Shown one piece after another: positions 12,187 through 22,030 of a stretch of 64,000 nucleotides of DNA. The stretch is from the NCBI GenBank assembly GCA_032207245.1, contig CM063503.1, positions 103,329,004 to 103,393,003 of the forward strand, read 5' to 3'. The notes below the pieces were generated by a model. The model was not told the DNA's origin. It was given only the letters and a program-made list of their open reading frames with translations, and did no database searches. Position numbers and translations under genes: made by a program. Within the stretch, counting starts at the first letter, position 1, and every line of letters starts with the position of its first letter. This stretch comes from Pardosa pseudoannulata (taxonomy: Eukaryota; Arthropoda; Arachnida; Araneae; Lycosidae).

Positions 12187-12253
12187 TTACATTTCTCCCT
12201 CTCCCTCTCCTGGTATCTGAAAAGGCTTGAAGCCATGGCCATCAGGGCCAAGA
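12187..12253 (-). CDS. Probable terminal coding exon of an unidentified minus-strand gene
   Basis: On the minus strand, acceptor TGTTCTCACTACCTGGACAG precedes a frame encoding LGPDGHGFKPFQIPGEGEGE plus M and a TAA stop. GC content is about half, far above the flanks, and the peptide is Gly/Pro-rich and looks like a conserved C-terminus. The open frame extends upstream of the chosen acceptor, so the 3' splice site could differ (an alternative AG lies after ATTAACAAG). No further exon was found upstream within the window. I do not recognise the protein. Confidence 0.4.
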
Positions 12254-14099
12254 CTGTCCAGGTAGTGAGAACATGAAATCTTGTTAATGGAAATGTTAAA
12301 TATAAGTTTGTCCCTACAGATACAAATTATATAAATTGCATACAAATACTTAAAACATGTAAAAATATGATTCATAATATAATCAAACTACTCATAATAT
12401 AAGATGAACAGGTAATCAATGTACCAGATGTTTATGTATGAATGAGTGAATTGACAAATGAATAGGTTCATCAAAACAAAATAGTAAGGCAGATGTGTAT
12501 CAAAAGGAAATAATACTCGGTACAGTGTGATAAGTTTTATATTATTCTACGGCATATTTTGTGATGACTGCTTCCAGATCATTGGAAGTTATATTTAGAG
12601 TTTTAAATTTTACTCTTTTAAATGTCTTATTGAAATCTCTGGTATTTTACATTATTTAATCTTAATGTTAAATAATAACGATTATTTGAATTGTTGGCGA
12701 TTCCTCCATCTAGAATCTTATGTGATAATATACATTCCATTTATTTAAGCACTTTCATTTTTTGACTCATAAATATTATATATACTGTATTATAAATATA
12801 TCAAAATATTATACTAAGTGTACTTTGAGCACATTATGATATTTAAACATTTGGATCCTCAAATTTTGTATTTGTTTTTATAAATCAGAAAAACTTAACT
12901 AAACCAGTTCTTTTTATAACTAATAAAGTATATTCTATTAATTGCTGTAAAAAATTAAACTTTCAAAATCAGTAGCAACTTTTGGTACCAGAGGCTGGAA
13001 AATGTAGTTAAAATAAAAGTAACCCCCAACAACCAAAGTTCAAATATCTCAATTATTGTCAAGCTACAATAGAAACATAAAATACAGATGGGAAAAAGAA
13101 AAAAAAAAATGGTGAAGGTATAGTACTGTACTGGTATTAAGGCTACAGTTGAGAATTTGCCTCTTGGTGCATTTGGTCTGAAAACCCAAGTTGAAAAGTT
13201 GGACAAAAAAGGAAAAGGGGCAGACAAGCTTCTTAAGCAATCAGAGAATTGACAAATGTTTAGAAGACAACTGAACAGGGCCAAAAGAAATGGGAGGATG
13301 AGTTGAAATTCCCTAAACTTAGGTTAGTTTCATCTGGTACATTTTATTGATATATATAAAGCAGCAGCCATTTATTTAAAAAAAAAAAAAATTACGTTTC
13401 TTGCCCCATCAACGAGTATCTGTTCCTGCTTGCAATACACAATGTTTGGGGACATATGTATACCCATAGTTTAAAATATTATTGATTTAATATACTTTTA
13501 AAATTTACCTTAGCCTTTTTTTTTAAATTGTGGAATTAGGAATATCTATTGAAACTCAATGCATACAGTTATATTTATCAATTAAACCCCCTTTTTTTTT
13601 ATCCTGTTTCATATTACATACCCACTTGAATTTTTTACCACCAAAATAAAAATTGCAATTTATTATGCTTTTTACCAACAATGCTAGTTTGCCAAAGCTA
13701 TTTAAATAATAGTCCCTTACGAATAAAAACCATTTTTATTTTAAATGATTTTCCAGTAATATAAACAAAATAACAGCAATATAATCTACTTATATCCAAT
13801 TTCGAGTGACTCATTGTCCAGGTATTCTTGCTCAAATTGATAATGTAAACAATTGCACCCCAATAATGCACCCCAGTTTTATTAAGCTTTCAAGAAGACT
13901 TTAGTTATTGGAATATAAATTATATTAGCATGAATTTAAAACTTATTAAAAAGTGAATATTCTATTTTTCTAATTAAAGATTTAGTAAAATATGATCTAT
14001 AGTAATATTATATAAACTCTGAATATTTAAAAAAATATTAATAATGGCCTAATTACGCCAAGAAAATAATTTATTTTAAAAAGTAATCCTCCCCCACAT
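12254..14099. other. No gene recognised
   Basis: AT-rich sequence with short homopolymers. A long minus-strand open frame at 12955-13284 is hydrophobic only because of T-rich codons and is not supported as a gene. Part of this region could be intron of the minus-strand gene ending at 12187. Confidence 0.5.
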
Positions 14100-14780
14100 C
14101 ATAGTCAAGAAAATGTCTACAGAGTTTCATATCTATTTTCCCAGCCAAAAACTCAGAATTAAAAGGAGTGTTCGCTACTTCTCTTATTCTTCCAACCCGT
14201 CTCCCAAAGTTAACTGCCGAACGATGGCCGAATGGTTAGGGTGCTAGCCTTCGGAACCGGAGTTCGTGGGTTCGAATCCCACATTGGCATGGATGTTCGT
14301 AGCCGTTCAGAATCGGCTTTAAGCAGTAGGTCCCGGTCTCATTAGCCCTCGTGTTGCAAAAAGTAGACCGTAGCACTCCAAACCAAACCAACCCAAAGTT
14401 AACTAATAAATAAAAATATTTTGTTGACTCACTACATTTTTCAGCTGTCCCAAGAAAAATGGTCCCTTTTTCAATAATCTAAGTTCCTTTCTGGCTGTTA
14501 ATAACGCTGAAAAAGCTGCTTGTCTCATGGGAAACTCCGCTTTTTCTCTCGCTGAGGGACTAACTTTTTAATAGAAAAGTTTTTTCATGTATCATTCCAT
14601 GCAGATCGCTAGTCTTGAAAAGACGTATATTTTTCTTAGTCTAAAATAAAGTTAACATTTTAAATGGACTTCGCTGTTGTTTCAATAGCACGACTGCAAA
14701 CTACGTAAGTCTTCTCATTGCTCAGCAATCCCGGGCAATTAAAAATAATAGGGGCTAAATTCAATTGTAACAGGCGGATA
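14100..14780 (+). repeat. Family A repeat, copy 1 (interrupted by a SINE)
   Basis: Key shared blocks are GGAGTGTTCGC..CTTCT, CTCCCAAAGTTAACT, CACTACATTTTTCAGCTGTCCC, a middle with GAAAACTCCGC-like sequence, and an end CCGGGCAATTAAAAATAATA then GGGGCTAAAT. The same blocks recur near 17.0, 17.7-18.3 (inverted), 20.9-21.2 (inverted) and 55.5-56.0 kb. Class unknown. Confidence 0.65.
14216..14391 (+). mobile_element. tRNA-derived SINE, full length, with 13-bp target duplication
   Basis: Pol III A box TGGCCGAATGGTTAGG and perfect B box GGTTCGAATCC, an anticodon-arm-like segment with loop CTTCGGA (resembling tRNA-Arg(TCG), inference), then a tRNA-unrelated body ending in a CCAAACCAAACCAA tail. It is flanked by the perfect direct repeat CCCAAAGTTAACT at 14203-14215 and 14392-14404. 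The uninterrupted counterpart of the insertion point is visible in the family A copy near 18.1 kb. This is the best reference copy in the window. Confidence 0.93.
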
Positions 14781-14805
14781 TAAATTTCGCACGTTCCATA
14801 CACTC

Positions 14806-14818
<13 letters not shown>

Positions 14819-14890
<72 letters not shown>
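14819..14890. repeat. (TA)n microsatellite
   Basis: About 36 TA dinucleotides preceded by (CATA)n. Confidence 0.95.
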
Positions 14891-14895
<5 letters not shown>

Positions 14896-16186
14896 CTGTA
14901 TATTTCAGATAATTGATTTATGCAGTAAGTTTCGGTACAAATAGCTGTAGAGTGGGTCAAGTAGAAACTTTGCAGAAATGAGAATATTACCATATAAAAA
15001 TATCATCAAAAATAAAGTTAAATGAATAGGTTTCCGTGTTCATAGCGTGCAGCAAGCTGTTCTTTAATCTCAAACAACTACAATTATCGTGTACATCGTA
15101 GTTGAAGGTTTGGTTAGTACTATACTCATTTGAGTGCGGGAGCTGTATTCTTATGAGCATAATTTTCATGAATTTCGAGGAAAAAGCTTCCTGCTTGTGA
15201 ACGATTTTGCTTATTTTCATCGGAAAGACCTAATATATATAACTACCATATAAATGTAGATACTTATCGAATAGCCAACCGGGTCACTGGACTTAAATTA
15301 TTTCTTTAATGCCCGATTCATTTCTGATAAATTTCTTATCGATGCATACCTTAAACCTAAGTTATTAGGGACGGCACAGAGTAAGATAAATATGAAGTTT
15401 AAACAACTTTGAGTATTGCAGTACGTCATATCGGTTAAACCAGCTATCGTTTTAAATATCATAAGATGCCATTCATGAAAAAGAAAAACTTCGTGGAAAA
15501 AGATTTATTTGGTATTACATGTAAAATAAGTACCGTAAAAGGGAGCTTTTTAATAGATGAAACAATTAGTTATGATTTCAGTCTATGTACATGCTGAAAA
15601 AGTAAATTTATAAGCACTGTTCGAAAAATCATAAAATGTAGATCCAAATAGAGGATTTATAAATAGTAGAAATAACTTAAAATTTGTAGATTGTTTATAA
15701 GATTTCCATCTACCTACTTTCAAAAGGAAAACTCGTTTTAAGATATAAAAATTCTAAAAATTATTTTTTAGTGGTATTTAAAATGAGACCTGGGAATCAC
15801 AGCGATATAGAGAATGTCTGAGACTACGTTGGTGATGAACCTTCTGCTTTTTTTTACAACAACGCTAACTGCGTGGCATCAGATAAAAGTCTTTATAGAA
15901 GGAAGAATTTTTCTGCCACAGGATTGAAATACCATGCTTCAAAACACCCCTCGTCTTTTCCAGCAATTTTGTATAACCTTATGAGGCTTTTTTACTTTGC
16001 TGTAATAAAACCCTTTGTATATGTATTAGTTTTGTTCTGTTGAGATTCTTACTTCCATTTTTTTCGAGGGGAGGAGGAAGCAAAATAACATTTACAATTA
16101 ATTTTATACTTAGTGGCATATGAAATTAAGTATGCATGCTAATTCATATTACTGTAAACGAGTCTCACAAATCCGAATAATTTACA

Positions 16187-16188
<2 letters not shown>
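14891..16188. other. No gene recognised
   Basis: Mixed AT-rich sequence. Open frames here (for example minus strand 14987-15220) show no recognisable motif. Confidence 0.5.

Positions 16189-16275
<87 letters not shown>
16189..16275. repeat. Compound (TA)n(TG)n microsatellite
   Basis: About 27 TA units followed directly by about 15 TG units. Confidence 0.95.
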
Positions 16276-16795
16276 TGTGGAAAAGTAAACTAAATTGGGA
16301 AACTAATGTAGGTATTTTGTATAAAACCCCGAAGATGGTCCCTTAAGGAATATAGTGTCACGAAATTTCTCGTAATCTGAGAATTCAAAGATGCCGACTT
16401 AAATTTGTAGCAGAAGACCATCATTAAGGCCAGAGAAAATTCTCAGGAGTTTTCAAATCTAAAGTCAAGGGCAAAACCCCTTCGTCTCTTTACTTTCCCC
16501 TTTTTAACCCTTAATCTAAACTGACCACTGGGGTTACAGTTCACGCCCTCAGGGGAGGGATTTAACCAATTAAAACTTTATACTTCCCTAACGGCCAATT
16601 TAGAAAATTCCAGAACAAAAAGAAGATGCACGCTATCGGAAATAGATTTTGACTGAGAATTTCCCATAGATTTTGACCCAGATGTTACTTAGCTGTTTAC
16701 TTAGAACTTCATGTTAATTGATCTCTCAGTTTGTCTCGAACCTATCATAAAGTGGGAACCCGTCCACCCAACGTTCTGCCAATAAAGGTCTTTGA
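16276..16795. other. GC-richer non-coding stretch, probably repeat-derived
   Basis: Composition is closer to balanced than the flanks. No gene is seen. It includes short palindromic pieces and leads into the hairpin at 16796. Confidence 0.4.
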
Positions 16796-16818
16796 CCAGA
16801 AGACACCGTGTCTTCTGG
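16796..16818. repeat. Perfect 10-bp-arm hairpin
   Basis: CCAGAAGACA, loop CCG, TGTCTTCTGG. It lies in a GC-richer stretch immediately before a compound microsatellite. Confidence 0.85.
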
Positions 16819-16862
16819 CCATGACTGGTACCACCCGTCGTAGACTCCGTCTTATTACACAA

Positions 16863-16866
<4 letters not shown>

Positions 16867-16958
<92 letters not shown>
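16867..16958. repeat. Compound (AT)n(GT)n microsatellite
   Basis: About 27 AT units then about 19 GT units, followed by the start of the next family A copy. The matching place in the inverted copy (near 18.28 kb) has only a short TATATACATATG stretch. Confidence 0.95.
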
Positions 16959-16959
<1 letters not shown>

Positions 16960-16960
<1 letters not shown>

Positions 16961-17530
16961 GTAATATATCAAATTATTACTCCAAAATTATCTGTCCAAA
17001 ATTCATCTTTTTTTCCCTTTCTCATTTTTTTTAAACCTAATTTCTCATTCATAAAAGGTTAAATAAAGGAGTATTCTCCGACTTAAATTATTTTTAGACA
17101 TCTCTTTAAACTAACGCTGAGTTAAATGCTAACTTTCTGTCCACTGGCCACATTTTTCATCCGTCAAAGGAAAATGGTATTGCTTGTGTGATAATTAAAT
17201 TGCTGCATGCGGGTTTTCGAGCTAGGTTAAATGATCAGGTTTCACCATTGTCTTCCAAAGTTTGCTGATCCATCTTCAGTGTAATGGAAACAAAATAACG
17301 TGGCTCCCTAGCCATGGGGCCGACATCGACGACAAATTTGCATATTCTTGGAGCATTCTATGCGTAGCTGTTACAATGTACATACAATCGGTAAAACTGA
17401 GTTTTTATCCTCAATAAATGGGAAATTCCTCAACGTTGGACTTCGTTTCCTTTGATAGCTTCACGACTGCATCTCAACTAGGAGTTCTTTCCCAGCAAGC
17501 CCAGACATATCAAATGATAGGGTTTAATCT
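16960..17530 (+). repeat. Family A repeat, copy 2
   Basis: It starts TAATATATCAAATTATTACTCC and contains CTCCGACTTAAATT, CTGTCCACTGGCCACATTTTTC and a GGTTAAATGATCAGG middle, ending near CCCAGCAAGCCC. It is the inverted partner of the copy at 17730-18290. Confidence 0.7.
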
Positions 17531-17594
17531 TCTGTGTAAACAGTGAGGATATTTTCATTGGTTGGATATTTACATAAGAACGTATATATATATT

Positions 17595-17670
17595 TCAATT
17601 GTATGGGCCCTTTCAATTTGAATAGATAGGTGGGACGGCGGAAGTTAAAGAAAGAGAACTGAAACATGCA
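17595..17670. repeat. Short dispersed direct repeat (three copies: here, about 18328-18395 and 19228-19300)
   Basis: Each copy has the order TATGG..C(C/T)(T/C), a GGTG/GTGTG segment, GAAGGAAGGTGCAAG-like sequence, AACGAATTAGAACGGA-like sequence, and a following ATACATATG/ATGTATATA microsatellite seed. The three copies share orientation and are spaced about 0.7-0.9 kb. Confidence 0.5.
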
Positions 17671-17730
17671 TACATATGTATATAGTATATGTATACGAAA
17701 CCGGTAAAAATCATCTTTTTACGATTACAC

Positions 17731-18290
17731 AGGAAATTAGCCCCTATTATTTGAATTGCCCGGGCTTACTGGGAAATTAGAAGTCTTAATCGTAGTAAAG
17801 ATGTGGTTACATTAAAGAAATCTAAGTCAAACCTTGTGGAACTTTAAAACTGTTTGTCTTTACATGGCAAGAGCTTGGAATCAAATGCTCAAACATATAC
17901 ACTCTATCGGCAATGTTAGTCCTAGAGCGAGCGAATGAGGCGATTTCATCCCCAAGAGACTTTGATTACTCAGCGTTTTTTGGGAGTCTAGAGTGAACCT
18001 TGATCATTTAAATTAGGTCGAAAACCACACAGGCAGCAATTTAATTATTGAAGGAGTGAAACTATTTTCCTGGGACAGCTGAAAAAATGTGGTCAGGGAT
18101 CAGAAAATTAGCGTTTATCTCAGAGTTAATTTTGAGAGACTAGTAAAAAGAATTTAAGTCGGTAAATGCTCCTTTAAATCTGACATTTTACAAGTGGGAA
18201 ATTAGGTATTGAATGAATGAGAAGGGTAAAAGAGAATTTTAGATTGATAGTTTAGGTGTAATAATTTTGATATATTACATATGTATATAT
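17731..18290 (-). repeat. Family A repeat, copy 3, inverted relative to copy 2
   Basis: Read on the minus strand the order of blocks is the same as in copies 1 and 2, from TAATATATCAAAATTATTACACC through CCGACTTAAATTC and TTTTTTCAGCTGTCCC to GGGCAATTCAAATAATAGGGGC. Together with copy 2 it forms an inverted pair spanning about 1.3 kb. Confidence 0.7.
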
Positions 18291-18414
18291 ACAAAGAATT
18301 ATATGGACGTGTATACATACACACAGTATGGACTCTATATATAAGGGTGCGTGAAGAAAGGTCCAAGCTAACAAAAGAGAACGGAAACATGTATATATAA
18401 TTATATAGGACACA

Positions 18415-19210
18415 CAGAGGAACCCGCTTAAGAAGTTTTTAAGGGACCAAGAGATTAAAACTTCTTAAACGAGAAATCTGGAAAAGTGCATTAAGAAAAT
18501 ATTTCTTCTACTATTTATTTATTTTTCACCTCTAAATGTGTTTTCATAGTGCTATTTTATAATTCAGAACAAATTTAATATTTTGTTTTGTTTCATATGT
18601 AATGTTTAATTTCTAAAACATCTAAAATTTTACCTTAACCAAGAATAATTTAATTATTTTCAATGTTAAGGGAAAATCAGATACAGATATAGGCTGAAAG
18701 AAACTAGAAATAATATAATTATAATAATTTACATTAATATATTTATTTCTAAAAATTCGTGTTTGACCTCTTTGCAACAGATTTATTATTATAATTTAAA
18801 ATTTTCACCCTTGTCTGGGATGGTTTGTAAAAGGAATCAAATTAACTTCGCTTAAAAAAGTTTGTATATGTTATGCTTTACAAGCAGAGTGTCAGAACTA
18901 CCTAATTTCTAAGAACTGTTATTATAATGATCGTTGAAGTAATATTTTTTTGTTATTCTCTGCAATCATTTAGTTTTCCTAGAAATATACCTTTTGTATC
19001 TCTGTTTGGTAAAAAGTTAATCAAACCTCAATAAAATGGAAATGGAGGATTGGAGTAAATAAAACTTCTTAAGCGGGAAAATGTTTAAAAGTAAAACTTC
19101 TTAAACAAAGGACTTTACAATTATAGCTATATGAATAAAACTGAGACCAAAGAAATAGAACGTCTTAAGCGGGAAAACGTCTTAAAAGGGAACTTAAGGG
19201 GGTTTCACTG
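18415..19210. mobile_element. pogo/Tigger-like MITE
   Basis: The left end CAGAGGAACCCGCTTAAGAAG and the right end CTTAAGGGGGTTTCACTG (inverted CAGTGAAACCCCCTTAAG) form TIRs of the pogo type (CAGTGnAACCn). A TA dinucleotide follows the right end, while the left flank reads CA. Subterminal CTTCTTAAGCGGGAAAA-type motifs repeat at the right end. There is no coding content over about 0.8 kb, so it is non-autonomous. Confidence 0.7.
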
Positions 19211-20331
19211 TATATACAAACAATGGTATGGTCTCTTTCAATTAGGTTGTGTGGTTGAAGGAAGGTGCAAGTTAACGAATTAGAACGGATACGTTCATTT
19301 ATATCTATCTATCTATGTATCTGTACTCATATATTCTAACAATTTCATTCTAGTACTCAAGCATTTCTTTCGAGAAAGAAAAATTCAGTTTTAATATTTC
19401 CCGTTAAGGTGTTTTTCTAATGATATGAGAAAGACATTCTTCGTTTATCTTATTTGACATTCCATTTTGTAGCTGGCGATAGTTCAGTCCTGTAACAATG
19501 AGTTCAGCTTCCTAAAAAGTATTGAGTTATTACAGATAATGAACTCTCGTAAAGATAACAATAAGACTTTTATTTGGAAAACTTTTTCAGATTTGTGTTA
19601 ACCTTTAATCTGCTGATAAATAGCTGGTGTTTAGCTTTAGGAATATTGAAATATTTAAAATCAATCGATTCTTGTGCTCAGAAAAAAAAAAAAAAAAAAA
19701 AAAAAAACATTGCACCATTTGTTATCTTTAATTTGTCCTGGCTGAATAAAAGCGATATCGGATTGAAACAATGCTGTTCTCTGCGAATAATTTCTTTTCA
19801 CGAATAACATGAAATACTTTAACTTGGTTACATTTCGTATAGTTAGATATTTTTATTTGTGTCTTGTAATATTTTTCAAGAACTAATTATTTAGTCGTTA
19901 ATCTGTCAAGTTTCCTGAAATAATTTCAGTACCAATAATGTCGGAAGTAGTTCATTCTCAATATCTTGTTTTCACTAACGATTAAAACTGACTTTGGTTG
20001 TTCTTACACATAAATATTGTGAAGCTTATTAGCCTAAAACATAATTAATCTCATTTTGAATTAACACTGGTTGTTCTTAAAATTGCATTAAAGCACCCTT
20101 TTTTAAATGATCCTATTTTAGATCCTGGTTAAGATGTTGGTTACGTCCATGTATAATTAGGTATATATGTAATTTTAGGGGAATAAAAAAAAGGTATAAG
20201 TGCAAGAGGTTTTGTTTAATGCATAAAGCAGTGACATTGCAAACTGTCATATCTGACATCTAGCTATTTTTTTTTTAAATTTTAGGCATAATTTTAAATC
20301 ATTATTCATCTAAAGAACGGAAAATGCTTAC
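19211..20331. other. No gene recognised
   Basis: AT-rich sequence including a 26-base A-run at about 19681-19707. If the minus-strand exon at 20332 is real, this would be its first intron. Confidence 0.5.
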
Positions 20332-20502
20332 GTAAAAAGCCGTACGGGGTTTGATAGCCTCGGTCTGCCGACTCCTAGGACGTCTACGGCATTCTCTGGG
20401 ATCGTAATCCCGAAGATTGAAAATTCTTTTATTATCAATATTAATGAGATTTACAAACAGTTTCGTATCTATTTTCACTATTGTAGCTCTTACAGAGTCC
20501 AT
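20332..20502 (-). CDS. Candidate first coding exon of an unidentified minus-strand gene
   Basis: On the minus strand ATG at 20502 has a good context (AAAAATGGA). The frame is open for exactly 57 codons to a consensus donor TTTTTAC|GTAAGC at 20332, phase 0. The peptide starts MDSVRATIVKIDTKLF, is basic in its second half (RECRRRPRSR) and has no low-complexity bias. GC content rises to about 45-50% from 20330 to 20640, and a CCACGTGG palindrome lies just upstream of the ATG, as expected for a 5' end. I do not recognise the protein and found no second exon between here and the RAD23-like gene, so it could still be chance. Confidence 0.35.
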
Positions 20503-20510
20503 TTTTAAAA

Positions 20511-20518
20511 CCACGTGG
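20511..20518 (-). promoter_or_regulatory. Candidate E-box CCACGTGG
   Basis: This palindromic CACGTG core, the bHLH/bZIP site type, lies 9 bases upstream of the candidate ATG at 20502, in a GC-richer stretch. It is only meaningful if that exon is real. Confidence 0.25.
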
Positions 20519-20889
20519 AGGAATTAACTCATTATTTCCTTCTTGGCCGGTGTCGCATGCCATACGCTCGGTATATCCTTGCCCGTAAAGTCGGCATCGC
20601 ATGTCATACGACAAAGAGAAAAATGATATCGTTCAAAGTGGATTCGTCGCTACTGACACGTTTCGTTATATTTCGCAATTATTTCATGTATTTAAAAAAA
20701 GTATTTTCTAAGTACTTGTGTAAACGATATGCTGGGAAACTTTGTGCTAGGACATATGTATAAATTTATAGCACACATGGTAAAATCTGTTAAAACTTGT
20801 ACTAAAGAAATAATTCAGTATTTTTCCGATATTTATGACTAAGATTTCTTTCTTGATTAATGATGTAATGCAGTCGGGCCACATTGAAG

Positions 20890-21235
20890 AGAACGGTCCA
20901 ATTCCTAGTCGAACTTAAACTTCATTTAAGAGCTGCTAAAAAGGACATGTTTAACATTGAAAGGCAGACGGGGGAATGACCATCGAAACACTTGTTGGAA
21001 CAGAATTGGACCCCACCGCAAGCGACGCATAGGATTTTCCCAAGGGACAGAGGCAACTTAATGAGCGAATTTAACAATAAAAAGTAACTTAGATGGGGAG
21101 GGAAAAACTGTTCAATTTGCCGGCGACAGCTAAAAAGGCGGCGAGGGGACAGAAAATTTGCATCTATGTCAGAGAAGGCTTTGGGAAATGGGTTTGAAGA
21201 ATTTTGAGTCGAGGACACTCCTTTGATTAAGACGT
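20890..21235 (-). repeat. Family A-related repeat, copy 4, diverged
   Basis: Read on the minus strand: AAAGGAGTGTCCTCGACTCA, then CAAATTTTCTGTCCCC and TTTTTAGCTGTCGCC, matching the order of family A blocks GGAG..CGACTTAAA, AATTTTCTG..CC and TTTCAGCTGTCC. It is more GC-rich and clearly older or from a subfamily. A 98-codon open frame on the minus strand (20922-21218) lies inside it and has no recognisable domain. Confidence 0.5.
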
Positions 21236-21899
21236 TTTGTGGCTAGAAATCTTGATGTTTGGATCGGAGTTCTGGCAACGCCGTTTTATGAAACATGCAA
21301 AGTTTGTCAGTAGCTATAATTATTTAATTTAAAATAATACAATAAATAAATAAAAATAATTTAAAAATTATTAAAATTTTATAAAATTGATGCTTGCATC
21401 AGTATAAAAAAATCTATCCTTTTTAAACTTTCTACTCTTTAAAATCCTTTATTACTTTATCCACTTTACTATTTTATTCTGCTATCTAGGGCAAAATTGT
21501 ATTTCACCTTTTATGTCATTTCTTATCTTAATTAACTGTAAAGCCTTTAATGAACTCGCAAATCCTGATGCTCACCCTGAATGAATCTTTCACCTTTACG
21601 ACGGGGGCTACAGCTATGAGCTAAGGCGCCTCATGCAACCAACAACTGAAGGGAGCTCATACTTTTATTTACTCTTAAGACTTTTTTTTAGTGATCATCG
21701 GTATGAAGGAGTGTAGTTGATGGACGATGTTATGGTTTATGCTTTTCTTATGTAAATGTTTCATTTTATTTTTTATTAAATGTTAAAAGTACTGTTTATG
21801 TTTTTCTTAAGTCTTCCTAGCCAGCCACATTACTAGACTCCATTGTGCGTTATACAGCATGATAGTTTTTTAAGTTGTCAAACTCTGTCAGTTGTGTAT
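21236..21899. other. No gene recognised
   Basis: AT-rich sequence. A short GC-richer piece at 21590-21650 shows no frame or motif. Confidence 0.5.
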
Positions 21900-22030
21900 A
21901 TTTTGTTTTTTTGAGTATGTTGTGTATATCGCGTATGCATTGCATGTTGTGTGTGTTGCGTATGTTGCATAGGTGTATGTTGCGTATGCTGTGTATTTTG
22001 TGTATGTTCCGTACGTTTTTTGTTGCGTGT
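21900..22030. repeat. Degenerate minisatellite (TGTTGCGTA-like units)
   Basis: Irregular tandem units TGTTGCGTATG, TGTTGTGTATA, TGCTGTGTATT and similar. They give an apparent Cys-rich open frame on the + strand that is not a gene. Confidence 0.7.

Noticed and set aside
12955..13284. 109-codon minus-strand open frame with a membrane-protein look
   Set aside because: The Phe/Leu/Ile content follows directly from T-rich sequence; there is no signal, splice site or family motif.
14216..14290. A true tRNA gene
   Set aside because: A and B boxes are present, but the acceptor stem does not pair, the body continues into a SINE with a CCAAA tail, and there are target duplications and many copies.
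14739..14993. Minus-strand open frame with (YI)n
   Set aside because: It is a translation of the TA microsatellite; the same applies to the frames at 16731-16972 on both strands.
20922..21218. 98-codon minus-strand open frame
   Set aside because: It lies within a diverged family A copy and other copies do not keep the frame.
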